DNA from: Symbiodinium natans
Lineage: Eukaryota; Sar; Dinophyceae; Suessiales; Symbiodiniaceae
Direction: 5' to 3'
Length of the DNA stretch: 55,000 nucleotides
NCBI GenBank assembly: GCA_905221605.1
Contig: CAJNDS010002225.1
Span: 110,001-165,000 of the forward strand
Position numbers and translations under genes: made by a program. Position 1 is the first letter of the stretch. Each line of letters opens with the position of its first letter. The notes beneath the pieces are model-generated. The model made no database searches, was not told where the DNA came from, and worked only from the letters and a program-made list of their open reading frames with translations. This document shows, one piece after another, positions 32,036 through 42,865 of this stretch.

Positions 32036-33296
32036 ATGAGCATCTCGGCAGAGTTAGAACGTCAAGGTTCCAGCACCTGGAAGTTGAAGTTTAAAGAGAT
32101 TTTCGGCCACGAGCCGGAATTCGAACCGAGAGACCCTGGACAAAATGGCAAGTATCAATATCGGGTGAGCAACGTCTCTGGAATTCCTGACTCCATTTGG
32201 GGAGGAGCGGGGTCGCAAAGGGGCTGCAGAAATTGAAGCCCTCCGCAAGGTTTTTCAAGGTCTTGAAGTCCCTCTGCCTGCCGCCACTGCTGTGCAAGGA
32301 ACTGGGCCCAGCCCAACTGGAAGCCATGCAGCCCCCAGCCTGCCAGCTCCAGGCGCAGCTTCTGAGCCTGTGCAAAGCCATCTGTCTGGTGAGGGCACTG
32401 GCTCGGCACCCATGCCCGGGGAGCAGGAGAGGTTCCCTTCGGATTCACGTGGACATACACTCCTCTACCGCAAGGGTGACGCTTCGGGAGTGCCAGAGGA
32501 AGTCGTGGGTTTGGTGGACGCATTTGAACAAGCCCCCTCCGCAAGAGGTGCCTTGACTGTCCTGGAAGTCTACAGGGCCAATGTCCCTGACGATTTGAAG
32601 AGCTCATGGGAGACAGAGAAGAGAAAACTGGAGGACCGAAATTTGAATCCAGACTTTCCAAAACCTGACTGGCAAGATCGTGAGCCCAGCAATGGCATAG
32701 ATGAAGAAACCAAGCAATGCCTACGCAGAGAACGTGAAGAAGTTGCCTGGCAGCTGCTCACAATGTCTCAGAAACATGAAGGAGGTGCGCGAAGCTGCCG
32801 TGTATACCATGGGTGTCCTACTCCAAAAGTTGTCGAAAGTATTTGCAGGACAGGCTTCGCAGGAAATGTGCAGAAGACGAAGGGTTGGTTCGGAGAAGGG
32901 CTGTACTCGACATTGAATGCGCCCTATGCTTTGCGCTATGGGCTGGGCATGAGAGACTTCTGGGAGAAGCCAGGTAAAGAGGGCTGGGTGATTGCGGCCA
33001 AACTAGTGTATTTTCACGTATATCCCGTCACAGAAGCAGATAACAGCACTCCACTGGAACCCGGTCTTAAAGGTAAACGAATTGGTCGTGCAGATGGGGC
33101 TTGTGGCTGCGACTGTCAATTTGTTTGTGTCCGTGGACATCCTCCCTTCGGCGAGCACAAGAACCGAACCTACCATGCGTGCGAACATGGTCAGAGGCCA
33201 GAAGCCACAGAGATCGTAGTGAACCAAGAGGCTCGGATTTTGCCGGAGTACCTCATCAAAGTTCAGGTGCACAGGGGCAGGGTTTGTACTTGGTGA
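32036..33296 (+). CDS. PARP-like ADP-ribosyltransferase with probable dsRNA-binding N-terminus
   Basis: The ATG at 32036 opens MSISAELERQGSSTWKLKF. The N-terminal region, WKLKFKEIFG then GKYQYRVSNVSG then RKGAAEIEALRKVF, looks like a divergent double-stranded RNA-binding fold. Near 32200-32225 the frame changes by one base in a G-rich run, so this is either a short intron, an indel or decay. From about 32790 a PARP catalytic domain follows: VYHGCPTPKVV (His of the H-Y-E triad), GWFGEGLYSTLNAPYALRYG (Tyr) and ATEIVVNQEARILPEYLIKV (Glu and C-terminal strand). A complete triad suggests an active enzyme transferring ADP-ribose from NAD. The middle is Pro- and acid-rich. The stop is at 33296. Array-free surroundings resemble those of the secreted-protein gene. 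Confidence 0.75.
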
Positions 33297-33915
33297 GATC
33301 TGGGACGTGGGCACAATCAATAACCCCCCTCCGCAGGCTCGATTCCCTACTAGTCCAGGTTTAGTTTAAGCATGGTACAGACATTGCATATGGCTAAATC
33401 TGTTAGCGTTTGTTAATCTGATTGGCACAGTATTGCCAAATTTGAAAAGTGGAGAATCCCAAAACTGTCCGTTCCGTTTCAAGTCATTGCTCACGCCCAG
33501 AAACTAGCTGGATCCATATGACATCTACATTGTCTTGTTTGTCATCCTCTCGATCCAACTGGTTTGCTCATCACATAAATCTCGTTTCCTGCAAGCGGGC
33601 ACACCGATCATATGGCATTTGGCCTCCTCAAAGAGCCGCTTGAATGTTGAATTTTTCTTTCAATCCCAGCAGGAAACGCAGCTGATGCAAAAAAAGGCCA
33701 AAAACACGACGTACCCACGGGGCCATAGAAACCCTGAGTTGGACATAGCAGCCAGTGCCACCAAAGATCACAACCTAAGATGACTTGACTTCCATGTCCT
33801 GTATTGAAATGTACAGGGTGGCTAGCGGTCGAGTTTTTAGCACGTGCAAGTCCGGCCACAATCAAGTCCATGTCGCGAGGTCACAGGCGACGTGGGCTTG
33901 TGCCAGAAGATCCAA
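33297..33915. other. Unassigned sequence between the PARP and dsRBD genes
   Basis: About 600 bases with no supported gene. Short open frames have no domain. Confidence 0.5.
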
Positions 33916-34299
33916 ATGGCGTCTGAACACTGGGGGCGACACAGTCGCGCGTCTGTTGCGAGCGGCCCTTCAGACGGTGGCTCCACCACGGCGCAAAATC
34001 AAAAAGGCATACAGTACGACCAGAAATTGATGCAGCTGGTGAAGAAGGCGCTGGGAAGAGCACCTACTGAGACTGCTGAGGCTGAGACTGCTGAGAATGC
34101 TGAGACTACTGCGACTACGGAAACTACTGATGTGGGAGATATTCACTATAGGCTGCCCAAACACCAAGATGATGGCTGGGTTACGACAGTGTATGTAGGT
34201 GTATTAGGTCGCGATGTCGAGGGAGACCCGCAGCCGCGAAAAAAAGCGGCAAGGCAATCGGCCGCCCAAAAAGCCTGTGCGATTCTCAGGCCCCCTTAA
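33916..34299 (+). CDS. Small dsRNA-binding domain protein
   Basis: The ATG at 33916 starts MASEHWGRHSR; the frame is open further upstream without an ATG. The protein is 127 residues: a Ser/Thr-rich N-terminus, KLMQLVKKALGR, an acidic Thr/Glu/Ala repeat (EAETAENAETTATTET), and then a domain with GDIHYRLPKH, WVTTVYVGVLGRD and KKAARQSAAQKACAIL. The last element matches the KKxAxxxAAxxAL helix that closes a double-stranded RNA-binding domain. It lies 620 bp downstream of the PARP-like gene on the same strand, so it could be a further exon of that gene or a separate gene. A TTTAGGG array starts four bases after the stop. Confidence 0.65.
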   Translation: MASEHWGRHSRASVASGPSDGGSTTAQNQKGIQYDQKLMQLVKKALGRAPTETAEAETAENAETTATTETTDVGDIHYRLPKHQDDGWVTTVYVGVLGRDVEGDPQPRKKAARQSAAQKACAILRPP

Positions 34300-34302
34300 G
34301 GA

Positions 34303-35175
34303 GGGTTTAGGGTTTAGGGTTTAAGGTTTAGGGTTTAGGGTTTAGGGTTCCGCTAGCAGAGCCCCCCAGGTAGTACCCAAATACTACGACCGGGTCAATT
34401 TAGGCACCCCAGGATGGGGATCGACTTTTCGGATCCTCCCAGGGTCTGGGTATGAGGTGGACCACGCACTGTTGCAGGAGCTTGCTGGGACCCATACTGT
34501 GGCCATCCCATGTGTACAGAAAGGGGCGCTCTGCGCATCGGCGCAAGTCGGCGGAGATTGGGCTGCAGCGACATGACGCACAACGCGTGGTACAGGGGAG
34601 GATGGCATCGCTCCGCGATGAAGCAAGAAAAGAACAGCTAACTTTGGGCAGCGGCAAGAAAGCACCAGCGCTAGGCCTCAAGCCGACCGGACCTGCAGTA
34701 TGCTATCGACGGTTGGTTTGCCCACCAGCCAATAATCCCAAATTCCGTCCTTCCGCACCCTAAACCCTAAACCCTAAACCCTAAACCCTAAACCCTAAAC
34801 CCTAAACCCTAAAACCTAAATCCTAAACCCTAAACCCTAAACCCTAAACCCCAAACCCTAAACCCGATACGCACGGACAGGGTCAGACCTCACTGGAGCC
34901 ACCACCTTCAAGGCAAGCATCGGACCCTTGCTTCTATGTGGGGTGTACGAAAGTAGAGGTACCTTCTTGGGGTCCTTATCATAATTCAATCCTACGGTTT
35001 AGGGTTTAGGGTTTTTAGGGTTTAGGGTTTAGGGTTTAGGGTGGGGGTCTATAGTAGCCTGTTCGTGGACTACCATCTATTGCCTGGAACGGCGACTATG
35101 AAGTTAAAGGAGACCCTGATACAGGCCCATGGACTGTCCACCCCACCCCTAATTATGTCCGAAAGCCACGGAACC
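34303..35175. other. Arrays and unassigned islands
   Basis: TTTAGGG 34303-34350, an island with an open plus-strand frame (34452-34763, basic, including KGRSAHRRKSAEIG; no family), CCCTAAA 34757-34868, a short island and TTTAGGG 34998-35043. Confidence 0.55.
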
Positions 35176-35808
35176 TTAAAAAACACGGGACAAGTGATAC
35201 AAGCCCACGTGCTTGAAAAGATAAATGCTGTCATTCACCATCATCCGCAAGTCGCTCACGAGTGCAAGGTCGTCCTCAAAGCCGACTCCTCTGCTCCCGT
35301 CACAACCAATCACCTGAAACGTAAAGCTGCCGCTGCTCCCTGTGATGGTCCGAGTCTGGCCAGCCTGCACACGCTGCTGTACGGCGTTTGTGATCTGGAA
35401 GCTCATACCATGCAGCACGTCTTTCGCACGGCGAGCCCATGATCTCCGCCACCCCCATGCTGGGGCTCGTGCCGTTGGTGCCGTTCGTGCCGTTCGTGCC
35501 GTTCGTGCCGTTCGTGCCTTTCGTGCCGTTCGTGCCGTTCGTGCTCATGGCAGTTCGTGACCCTTTGCGAGCGCTTTCATTCTTCGTGTTCGTGATGTCC
35601 AGGGTGAGGTTCCCGACCTCAAAGGTGTCCGGCTCGTTGGAGAGGCGACGAACGGCAACTCTCAACGACTCGCCAGCATCATTTCTTTCACTTGTGAAGA
35701 TGCAAGTTCTGTTACTTGCAATTTCGCATGCTTGGGCACTGACGTACCATGCAGCATAGTCCCAAAAGTCCGAATAGTCAGGTCTTTCGACGTAGGTCTC
35801 ATTCTCTC
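35176..35808 (-). CDS. Unknown protein with NGT repeat region
   Basis: On the minus strand an open frame from about 35808 reads YVERPDYSDFWDYAAWYVSA, ASNRTCIFTSER and VGNLTLDITNTKNES, then a run of Asn-Gly-Thr triplets (about 35470-35545). Downstream a second frame reads ARRAKDVLHGMSFQITNAVQ and GSSGSFTFQVIGCDG to a stop at 35176. Both halves look like real protein, so either a short intron of about 120 bases including the NGT repeat or a frameshift joins them. If the repeat is translated it gives a row of N-glycosylation sequons. The family is not recognised, and the 5' exon is not identified. Confidence 0.5.
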
Positions 35809-36502
35809 AGGTCTTTCGAGTGTGTGTCATCTCGTGTATCCGCCGATTAGGCGTGCGCGGATGGACGAGCGCGCAAGCGGGACGAGCGAGTGAGCGGCAT
35901 TGTGATGTGGGGAGTTTTGCAATAAATCAGATTCATCATGGCAACAGTAGACCAACACCCCAAACCTTAACAAACCACATTCATCCTGATAATCGTAGAC
36001 CAACACTCCGAACCCCAACACCGTGCTGAAGATGCCATTTGCCAACAACCGAGCAACTTTGCAGTAGCCGCCAGCTTCCTAGCCTACACGCCAGAAAAGC
36101 GCAGCTTAAACGTCATAAAGCCTTCTTCCGTACTTCCTCAGCCCTTCAATCTCTACTTGGAGGCTCAGGGGCGCTGAGAACCAACAATTTTGAGTCTACT
36201 TAAGAACGTATTTTCGACGACTTCGGGGGCTGAGAAGTGCAGTTAAAAATTGGGGGCCTCCATGTAGGGGGGTTATTTAGGGGTCGTGGGTGAGCGAAAG
36301 TGGCGAGTCTATGTCGGGCCGCGAGTGATGCACGCTAGAGAAAAATTGATGTTGCCGCGAAGGGTATCTGTTTTCACGAAGACACAGTTTGACGATGGGG
36401 TGCCGGCCGAACGAATACATCTCTTCCAGAATGTTGGGCCAGATCCATACAATGATGACGACGTGGTTTCTCAAATCTGCAGCCGGGCTCGTTGGCTTAC
36501 AC
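35809..36502. other. Unassigned sequence
   Basis: Open frames of about 80 codons exist on both strands at 36277-36531 with plausible compositions. The strand cannot be chosen and no domain is recognised. Confidence 0.45.
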
Positions 36503-36742
36503 TCATGGGTGTCCAGACATACGTTTAGCAAATACTTCGACTTCGCACAACGTTAAATATGTATCAATTTTAGATTGAATTCCAACAAATTGTCCATATC
36601 CAATACAAGAGTATGTTTGAGTACCAAATACAGTATGGTTAACATGATTACAAATCTCATTATTACTAGCCAAAAATCCGGATGTTGGTGCAACATTCCT
36701 CACAAAAATATTAATATCTCGCAAGTGGAGTGGTTTATTCAT
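36503..36742 (-). CDS. F5/8 type C (fucolectin-like) domain fragment
   Basis: The C-terminal 80 codons read MNKPLHLRDINIFVRN, EICNHVNHTVFG, IGYGQFVGIQSKIDTYLTLC and EVEVFAKR, ending at a stop. The GQFVGIQ...YLTLCEVEVF pattern is the closing strand signature of eel-fucolectin/F5-8 type C domains, which bind sugars or lipids outside the cell. The N-terminal half of the domain is missing here. The local base composition is AT-richer than elsewhere. It is divergent from, and 25 bases away from, the C-type lectin fragment. Confidence 0.6.
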   Translation of the reverse strand: MNKPLHLRDINIFVRNVAPTSGFLASNNEICNHVNHTVFGTQTYSCIGYGQFVGIQSKIDTYLTLCEVEVFAKRMSGHP

Positions 36743-36766
36743 CACAATTTCTTTTCGTGTTTCAAA

Positions 36767-36933
36767 TGAAAACGTTTGCGGATGCCAGAACGTATTGCCA
36801 GACAATGTTTGGTCCAGGTAGTGATTTGGCATGGATTGATACTTCGACGGAGTTTAGTACACTGACTTCGCAAATGAATTCTATGACGGCGCCACTCTCG
36901 ACTATTTTCTTCTCGTTGACTCTATGGTCTTGA
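36767..36933 (+). CDS. C-type lectin domain fragment
   Basis: Reads KTFADARTYCQTMFGPGSD, LAWIDTSTEFSTLTSQMNSM, then loses similarity. The pattern (TFADARxYC, LAWI, E-F-x-x-L) is the N-terminal half of a C-type lectin-like domain. The second half with the WND-type site is not found in this frame, so it may be truncated or continue in another exon. Confidence 0.55.
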
Positions 36934-37865
36934 CCGAAGTCGATTTGTGATAGTTTGGTCATGCAAGGATTCGCCAAGAATTCTATGACTTGGTGGAAAA
37001 CACAATTGATTTGATGAGTTTTGTCAATCATGTTTCGTGGTTCTCCGCAAAGTACAAAAAGTCATCAATGTGCTGGACAGCTGGTATTTAAAGCAGGCAA
37101 GCCCAATGACCACACTGCAACTCAAACCAATATTAACTGCACACTTTTTGATCCTCCGCACATGACTTCGTTTCTTCGACAAAGTGAACTACGGTGCAAC
37201 ATTCAAGATCTTGGCCAAGATCTTGCATGACGATGACCAACATACCTCAGCAACATGAGCTCTTTGTTTCACAAGATCTTTTTCTTTCATCGACATGTGC
37301 CATGATTTCTTTGGTCTTGAATAGATTTCCATTCCATGTAACAAAATATTTTGAGACTTTCGTACTTCCATATGAGATAACCTCAATTCTCTTTCCGTAG
37401 TTAGGTACTACTAGGGACTCTACAGGGGCACGTATGTAGGGGGTTCTCTCTGAACTTCTATAGGGGGAAGAAGATTCAGGGCCCCTTCTTAGGGCTCCCC
37501 TCCTCGTCCCAAGTGCCTCCTCATGCCCCAGCCTTCCGCCATGTCGGGCCAGTCGGACCTGGACCCCAATCTGGGGGAGCCGGGGTTCTCCTTCGCGTTG
37601 GCTCTGGAGGAGGCTTGCGGCTTGAGTTTTTTTTTTTTGTTTGGGGGGGCGGTTTTTTTTTTGGCGGTTTGAGGGCGCTAGCAGTTTGAGGGTTTGAGGG
37701 TTTTTTGGGGACTCTGGGGCTTTGGGTTTTACTTGGTTTAGGATCTTGGTAGGTTTTTTTTTTTTGGAGCTCTTTATGTGCGCCGGGAGGCGAGTCGTTG
37801 CTATTCTGAAGGCGATGGTCCCCAAACCTTAAGCTGAAACTGTAAAGCCCGCTTTTTCCTCAACC
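36934..37865. other. AT-richer unassigned sequence
   Basis: Follows the lectin fragments and shares their lower GC. A minus-strand frame near 37250-37400 (SYGSTKVSKYFVTWNGNLFK) may be coding but has no family. From about 37600 the sequence has T-rich runs and telomere-type variants. Confidence 0.45.
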
Positions 37866-38308
37866 CTACACCCTAGACCCTAAACCCTAAACCCTAAACC
37901 CTAAACCCCAAACCCTAAACCCTAAACCCTAAACCCCAAATTATTGGAAAAGCTAGTTGAGGGCTTAGGGCCTTCTAGGGATGACGGGATCGTGAAACGT
38001 GCTGAGGTTCTCTGATGTTCTGGGACGTTCTGGGGTTTAGGGTTTAGGGTTTAGGGTTGAGGGATTCAGGAGTCAAGAAGAATCTTCGGGTCAGAAGCTG
38101 GAACGCAAAGACTTCTAACCCCCCAAACCCGAACACTCTCGAACCCCTCAGCCCTGCCTCCCTCCAGCCTTAGAGCCCTAAACGTTCAGATTCAGGCCCT
38201 AGGGTTTAGGTTTTAGGGGGTTTAGGGTTTAGGGTTTGGGGGTTTAGGGTTTCGGGCCTAGAGTGCCCGGAAGCCTTCAAGACCTAGACCCTCAACCGCT
38301 CGGATCAG
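37866..38308. repeat. Mixed CCCTAAA and TTTAGGG runs
   Basis: CCCTAAA 37866-37940, TTTAGGG 38033-38065, CCC-rich variants and TTTAGGG-like runs 38200-38260. Confidence 0.8.
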
Positions 38309-38383
38309 GTGCAGGACATGCAGAAGCAGTCCCTGGCAAGCCTCCACTTGCTCACTGGCGAACACCAGCTCTGGCAGCAGAAG
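38309..38383 (+). CDS. Candidate exon, possibly N-terminal to the channel gene
   Basis: Exon of exactly 25 codons, ATCAG|GTG to AAG|GC (38384-38385), reading VQDMQKQSLASLHLLTGEHQ then LWQQK. GC donor and AG|G acceptor as in the channel gene. Same strand, but a link to the channel is inference. Confidence 0.45.
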
Positions 38384-40018
38384 GCCAACTCCGGGGCTTG
38401 GGGTTGTTTAGGGGTTTCGGATTTCCGGATTTAAGAAATTTGCCCTGAACCCTAAGTTCTAAACCCTGGGCCCTAGACCTTAAACCCCTAAACCTCAAAC
38501 CCTGAACCCTAACCGGGTTTTCGGAAGCATGGTGTTGGGAATCGGTTGCCCATATGCGGGGCGGGGGCCACAAGCTCACACCCGTACGGAAGGAGAAGGA
38601 GAAGCAGCCAGAGGGCACTCCTGGGCTGATAAAAAAGAGAGAGATATGTAAATATATACCTGGGACATAATTTACCTGCAGTTTAGTGGTACTTACCTCT
38701 TCATTAGTAAGTATAACCCATGCAACTGTAGGTAAAGAGGGTCCCAGGTACGGTATCCCCCCCAAAGATCCATGTTGTTGTTTTAAAGTTCCACGCCAAG
38801 TTGCAGTTCCCTGGCATCTTGAAATCTGCGATTTCCAGGTCAGGGCTCAAGATTGAAGATCTAACGTTTCTGGAAGACTCTTGGGCGGGCCGTCGATGTC
38901 CGTATGAGTTACAGGTGCTGGAGACGGAAATCAAATCTCCCAGGTATATCACATGTACATGTAAATCCCGGTATAGCAAAGGTGCATGTAAACCCCCGGC
39001 CTCTGTGTGACCTTTGGATAGGCCTGGCCAAGAAGCTTTTGCTTGTTGAACTCCTTTTCCCAAAACCATCCAGCATATCACTTAATGGAATCGTTGGGAA
39101 GGCAGGGGCTTGTGATACATTTGCCTGTGTGTCTTGGGTCTGGATGTAAGGGCTCATCCCTAAGAAATACCAAAGACTTCTTTCCTTCCTGGAAACCCAA
39201 AAACCCCAAAACCGCTTTGACAAGTACCAGATTGAAACGAGTTGAAGTCGAAACTAGTCGAAGTCGTACGGTTTAGGGATTCGGCACGAGATATGTCGCA
39301 AAATGACAAATCGCATGCAGTGTCCCCTGAAATTTTTAATTCAGGCGCCCCAAATGATCAATCGCAAGTAGAACCTGCGACCCTAAGCAAAGCCTTGAAA
39401 CCCTTAAAAAACCTTCAAGCGCTGGGCAAAATCCACAAAACTTGGAAAAGCCCCAAGCGGGGCGGTGGGGGACTTAGCGACGCTGCACCATATGTATATA
39501 TATATATAATAGGTATTTATGTTTGTATTTGTACTTATATCAAAATTTGTTGATGTGTGTCTTTTTGTTGGGCGGATAGGGTTTGACCCGCAACCCGAAA
39601 CCTCAATCCCTACGTCCAATCCCTGCAGCGCAACACGCGCAGGTGGATGCATTGTTGTCGAGCCCCGGCTGCATTCCGGATATGCTGAAAGCCAAACCCC
39701 TGATCGGCCTAAACACATGTGGCCTTGAGGAAGTAGGGTTTAGGGTCCTGACTATGCGGGTGTCGTAGCTAACTGCAACTAAACACATCCACCAGAAATC
39801 CCCTCTGCCCAGAACCCAGAACTGCCGAAGCCCCTTTAAGCACAAAACCTTCATCAACCCTTAAAACGGCCGAAACCTGAACCCCACACCCCTCAACCCC
39901 TTTAAGCTCCCTGAAGCTCCGTAGGGCCCCCGGTAAGCCCCGAAAGCCCCCGAAACCCCACGGAGCCCATACACACCTGAACCTCCAGACCCCTGAATCC
40001 CCAAACTCTGGAACCAAC
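38384..40018. other. Unassigned sequence
   Basis: About 1.6 kb with few arrays (CCC variants 38440-38515) and short open frames on both strands, none with a recognised domain. A TA-dinucleotide run lies at about 39491-39510. Confidence 0.45.
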
Positions 40019-40287
40019 CCCTAAACCCTAAACCCTAAACCCTAAACCCTAAACCCTAAACCCTAAACCCTAAACCCTAAACCCTAAACCCTAAACCCTA
40101 AACCCTAAACCCTAAACCCTAAACCCTAAACCCTAAACCCGAAAACCTAAACCCTAAACCCTAAACCCTAAACCCTAAACCCTAAACCCTAAACCCTAAA
40201 CCCTAAACCCTAAACCCTAAACCCTAAACCCTAAACCCTAAACCCTAAACCCTAAACCCTAAACCCTAAACCCTAAACCCTAAACCT
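40019..40287 (-). repeat. CCCTAAA array
   Basis: About 270 bases, almost perfect, ending about 18 bases before the acceptor of the next exon. Confidence 0.97.
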
Positions 40288-40305
40288 AAAGTACCAAGCC
40301 CCAAG

Positions 40306-40384
40306 GTATGCCCAGACCTCACTGCAGCCCCTTCCGGTGCCTGACACCACTGCTCAGAGCAACTTGCCCCCGCCACGCCATGAG
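40306..40384 (+). CDS. Candidate proline-rich exon, possibly channel N-terminus
   Basis: CCAAG|G acceptor, then YAQTSLQPLPVPDTTAQS and NLPPPRHE to GAG|GC (40385). Ends in phase 0, which fits the next candidate exon (41042). Bracketed CCCTAAA-exon-TTTAGGG. Confidence 0.45.
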
Positions 40385-40392
40385 GCCGCTGA

Positions 40393-41041
40393 GGGTTTAG
40401 GGTTTAGGGTTTAGGGTTTAGGGTTTGTAGCTTGGCCGTTAGGGGTTCGGGCTGGGCAGGCAAGACTGCAGGGTGTAGGTGGAGAAGACGGTTACCCTGG
40501 CCCTAGCCCCTAAACCGCTAAACCCTAAACTCTAAACCCGAAACCCTAAACCCTAAGCCCAAACGTTCTAATACCTAACATGCGAAGCGCTTGATTGCTA
40601 AATCACTACTGGGCGGGACGCGTGTTCGCGTCTTGAACCTTGTGTTCTCGTCCGTCCTTGGTAGGTCAAATCAAAAACTATCTAGGTTGAGGATTTTCGG
40701 GTTGAGGGTTTTGGGTTTAGGGCTTCGGGTTCACCGCTTCGAGGACCAAAGACTCGTACCCCTAACCATGTACCCCTAAAGGTCCCCTTAAATATTCTCC
40801 TAGTATTGGCCCTTGATATTCCCTTAAAAATAATCCTGAAAAAGGGTCCTCGCTATGAGATCTCGAGCTTAGGGTTTGGGGTTGCAGAAGTTGCTTCTGG
40901 TTTCTGCGCATGCCAGCCAGGTTTAGGGTTTAGGGTTTAGGGTGGTTTAGGGTTTAGGGTTCAGGGTTTAGGGTTTAGGGTTTAGGGTTTGTTTGAACCC
41001 CCCCCCCCCCCCCCCCCCGAAAGCTGCTCCACATATCACAG
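40393..41041. other. Arrays, islands and a C run
   Basis: TTTAGGG 40393-40430, CCC variants 40500-40560, TTTAGGG 40920-40992, then a run of about 21 C (40998-41018) leading to ATATCACAG, the acceptor of the next exon. Confidence 0.6.
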
Positions 41042-41126
41042 GCCCCGGCAGTTGCGAAGTTGGCAATGCCGCCGCCAGCAGGCAGGGATCCTCCCAAGCG
41101 TGCCATGACCCTGAAGCTTCTACAGG
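41042..41126 (+). CDS. Candidate proline-rich exon, possibly channel N-terminus
   Basis: ATCACAG|GCC acceptor behind a C run. Reads APAVAKLAMPPPAGRDPPKR then AMTLKLLQ to a GT donor (41127-41128), ending in phase 1. The phases fit the exons at 40306 and 42068. Confidence 0.4.
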
Positions 41127-42067
41127 GTGGTGTGGGGTTTGGGGTTCGGGGTTTCGGGTGTTTAGGGTTTAGGGTTTAGGGTTTGGGGTTTGGGTTTAGG
41201 GTTTTAGGTTTGGGGTTTGGGGTTTAGGGTTTAGGGTTTGGGGTTTACGGTTTGGGGTTGAGACTTGAGGGTGTAGAGCCGAGCTGCTGGAGACTATGCC
41301 GGCCCACCAGTCTGGTTCCCCTTCAAACTGAGAAAGCAACCCGAAATCTCCGAAACAAAAGCCTAAAAATCGAATCAGAAACGGTGCAACCAAACAAGCA
41401 AAAAAGGTTTAACAGTCTGGGCACTAGTACTGAGGGGCCAAGCATTATTTCGTTATTTATTGTTTTTTCTTCCCAGGGTAGCTTGATGAAATGCACGGCT
41501 TGGGGTACCCTAAACCTTAGACCTTAAACCCTAAACCCTAAACCCGACACCCTAAACCTTAAACCCTAAACCCTAAACCCTAAACCCTAACCCCTTAACC
41601 CTAAACCCTAAACCGAGAGTTTTCCTTTCAGGGCCTCTAGGCTTCGTGAGGGCTTGATCGAATGAGGCTCGGGCTTGCCCATGGAGGTTCGGGGGGGCGC
41701 TTTTCCCTGATTGGATTTAGGGGAAGCGTCGAACTCTTGCCGGATGTCTCCGATGACGACAGCGGAGGGGGAAGAGATGGTGGGAGGGAAGGTTTCCGTT
41801 GGCCGGAGCGCAGCCCAGGCTGTCTACTCCACTCACTCACTCACTCCCGAGTCGAGGTATCCGCGAGACCATACCTCAAAGTTCCGAGAGCACGCAGCAT
41901 TGAGAGCCTTCAGGTTCTTTTTCAGTTTGACTGAACCCTAAACCCTAAACCCTATTCCTTATTCCTTAAACCCTAAGCCCTAAACCCTAAACCCTAAACC
42001 CCCCTGATCTCCAAACCCAAGCTGACCCAATTGGCGGGCTTCGGCCTTGCAAAACAACCTACGAGAG
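41127..42067. other. Arrays and unassigned island
   Basis: TTTAGGG-like 41135-41265, CCCTAAA 41506-41615, an island 41630-41930 open in two plus-strand frames, and CCCTAAA 41935-42002. Confidence 0.5.
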
Positions 42068-42141
42068 GCGACCCGAAGACGCTCCCCAACAACGGCTCTG
42101 GCGCTGACGCCCAGTCCCCACGAAGCTGTGCGAAAAGAAAG
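42068..42141 (+). CDS. Candidate exon, possibly channel N-terminus
   Basis: CGAGAG|GC acceptor, then GDPKTLPNNGSGADAQSPRS and CAKRK. Entry phase fits the exon at 41042. The donor is uncertain (a GA donor at 42142 or a GT donor nearby). Confidence 0.35.
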
Positions 42142-42790
42142 GAGGGGTGAGAACCTTAAACCCGAATCTCTAAACCCTAAACCCTAAGCCCCAAACCTAA
42201 ACCCCAAACCCCAAACCCCAAACCCCAAACCCTAAACCCCAAACCCTAAACCCTAAACCCTAAACCCTAAACCCTAAACCCTAAACCCTAAACCCTGTAG
42301 GGCTTTGGGGTTAAGGTTAAGAGCCAGAGCTGGTGCCTTCGAAGGTTGAAGGGTCCGGAGTGCTCACTACACATTCAAAAAATGTGCATGCGGTTTAGGG
42401 TTTAGGGTTTAGGCTTAGGGTTTAGGGTTTAGGGTTTAGGGTTCAGGGTTCAGGGTTCAGGGTTCAGGGTTCAGGGTTTAGGGCTCAGAGTGCAGGGTTT
42501 TGAGGTTGAGGGTTGATGATTCAGGGCTTCTAGGGTGTGAGGCCGACACCTCGGGACGCCGGCTGTGCTTGAAGTATCGTTGCCGCGTGTAACGTTGGAC
42601 CCTCAACCCTACCACCTCATCCCCCCCCCCCCCACCCGCCCAGCCAAGGCCCATGAGATCCTGCTCTTAAGCCGGCAAACTTGTCTTTCTAGGGTTCCTC
42701 CCAACTACAGCAGGTGCGACCTTACATGCTTGGAGTCGTCGAACGGTAGAAGTGGTCGTAGGCATCGCCCGACCGAAACCCTCAACTGAG
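42142..42790. repeat. CCCTAAA then TTTAGGG runs and unassigned sequence
   Basis: CCCTAAA/CCCCAAA 42164-42300, TTTAGGG and TTCAGGG 42391-42520, then unassigned sequence with a C run near 42620. Confidence 0.7.
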
Positions 42791-42865
42791 GATCCCAACC
42801 TGTGCTGGCAATCACCAACTCCAACATGGAGCGTTTCCAGGTCCAAGAGCATCTCGCCTCAGGGG
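42791..42865 (+). CDS. Candidate exon just upstream of the channel core
   Basis: AACTGAG|GA acceptor, then SQPVLAITNSNMERFQVQEH and LASGG to a GT donor (42866-42867). It ends in phase 1, exactly what the channel exon at 43982 needs. Confidence 0.45.

Noticed and set aside
39280-39290. A cDNA-library adaptor (TTCGGCACGAG)
   Set aside because: Only 11 bases match, the EcoRI half is altered, and the flanks are ordinary sequence. Probably coincidence.
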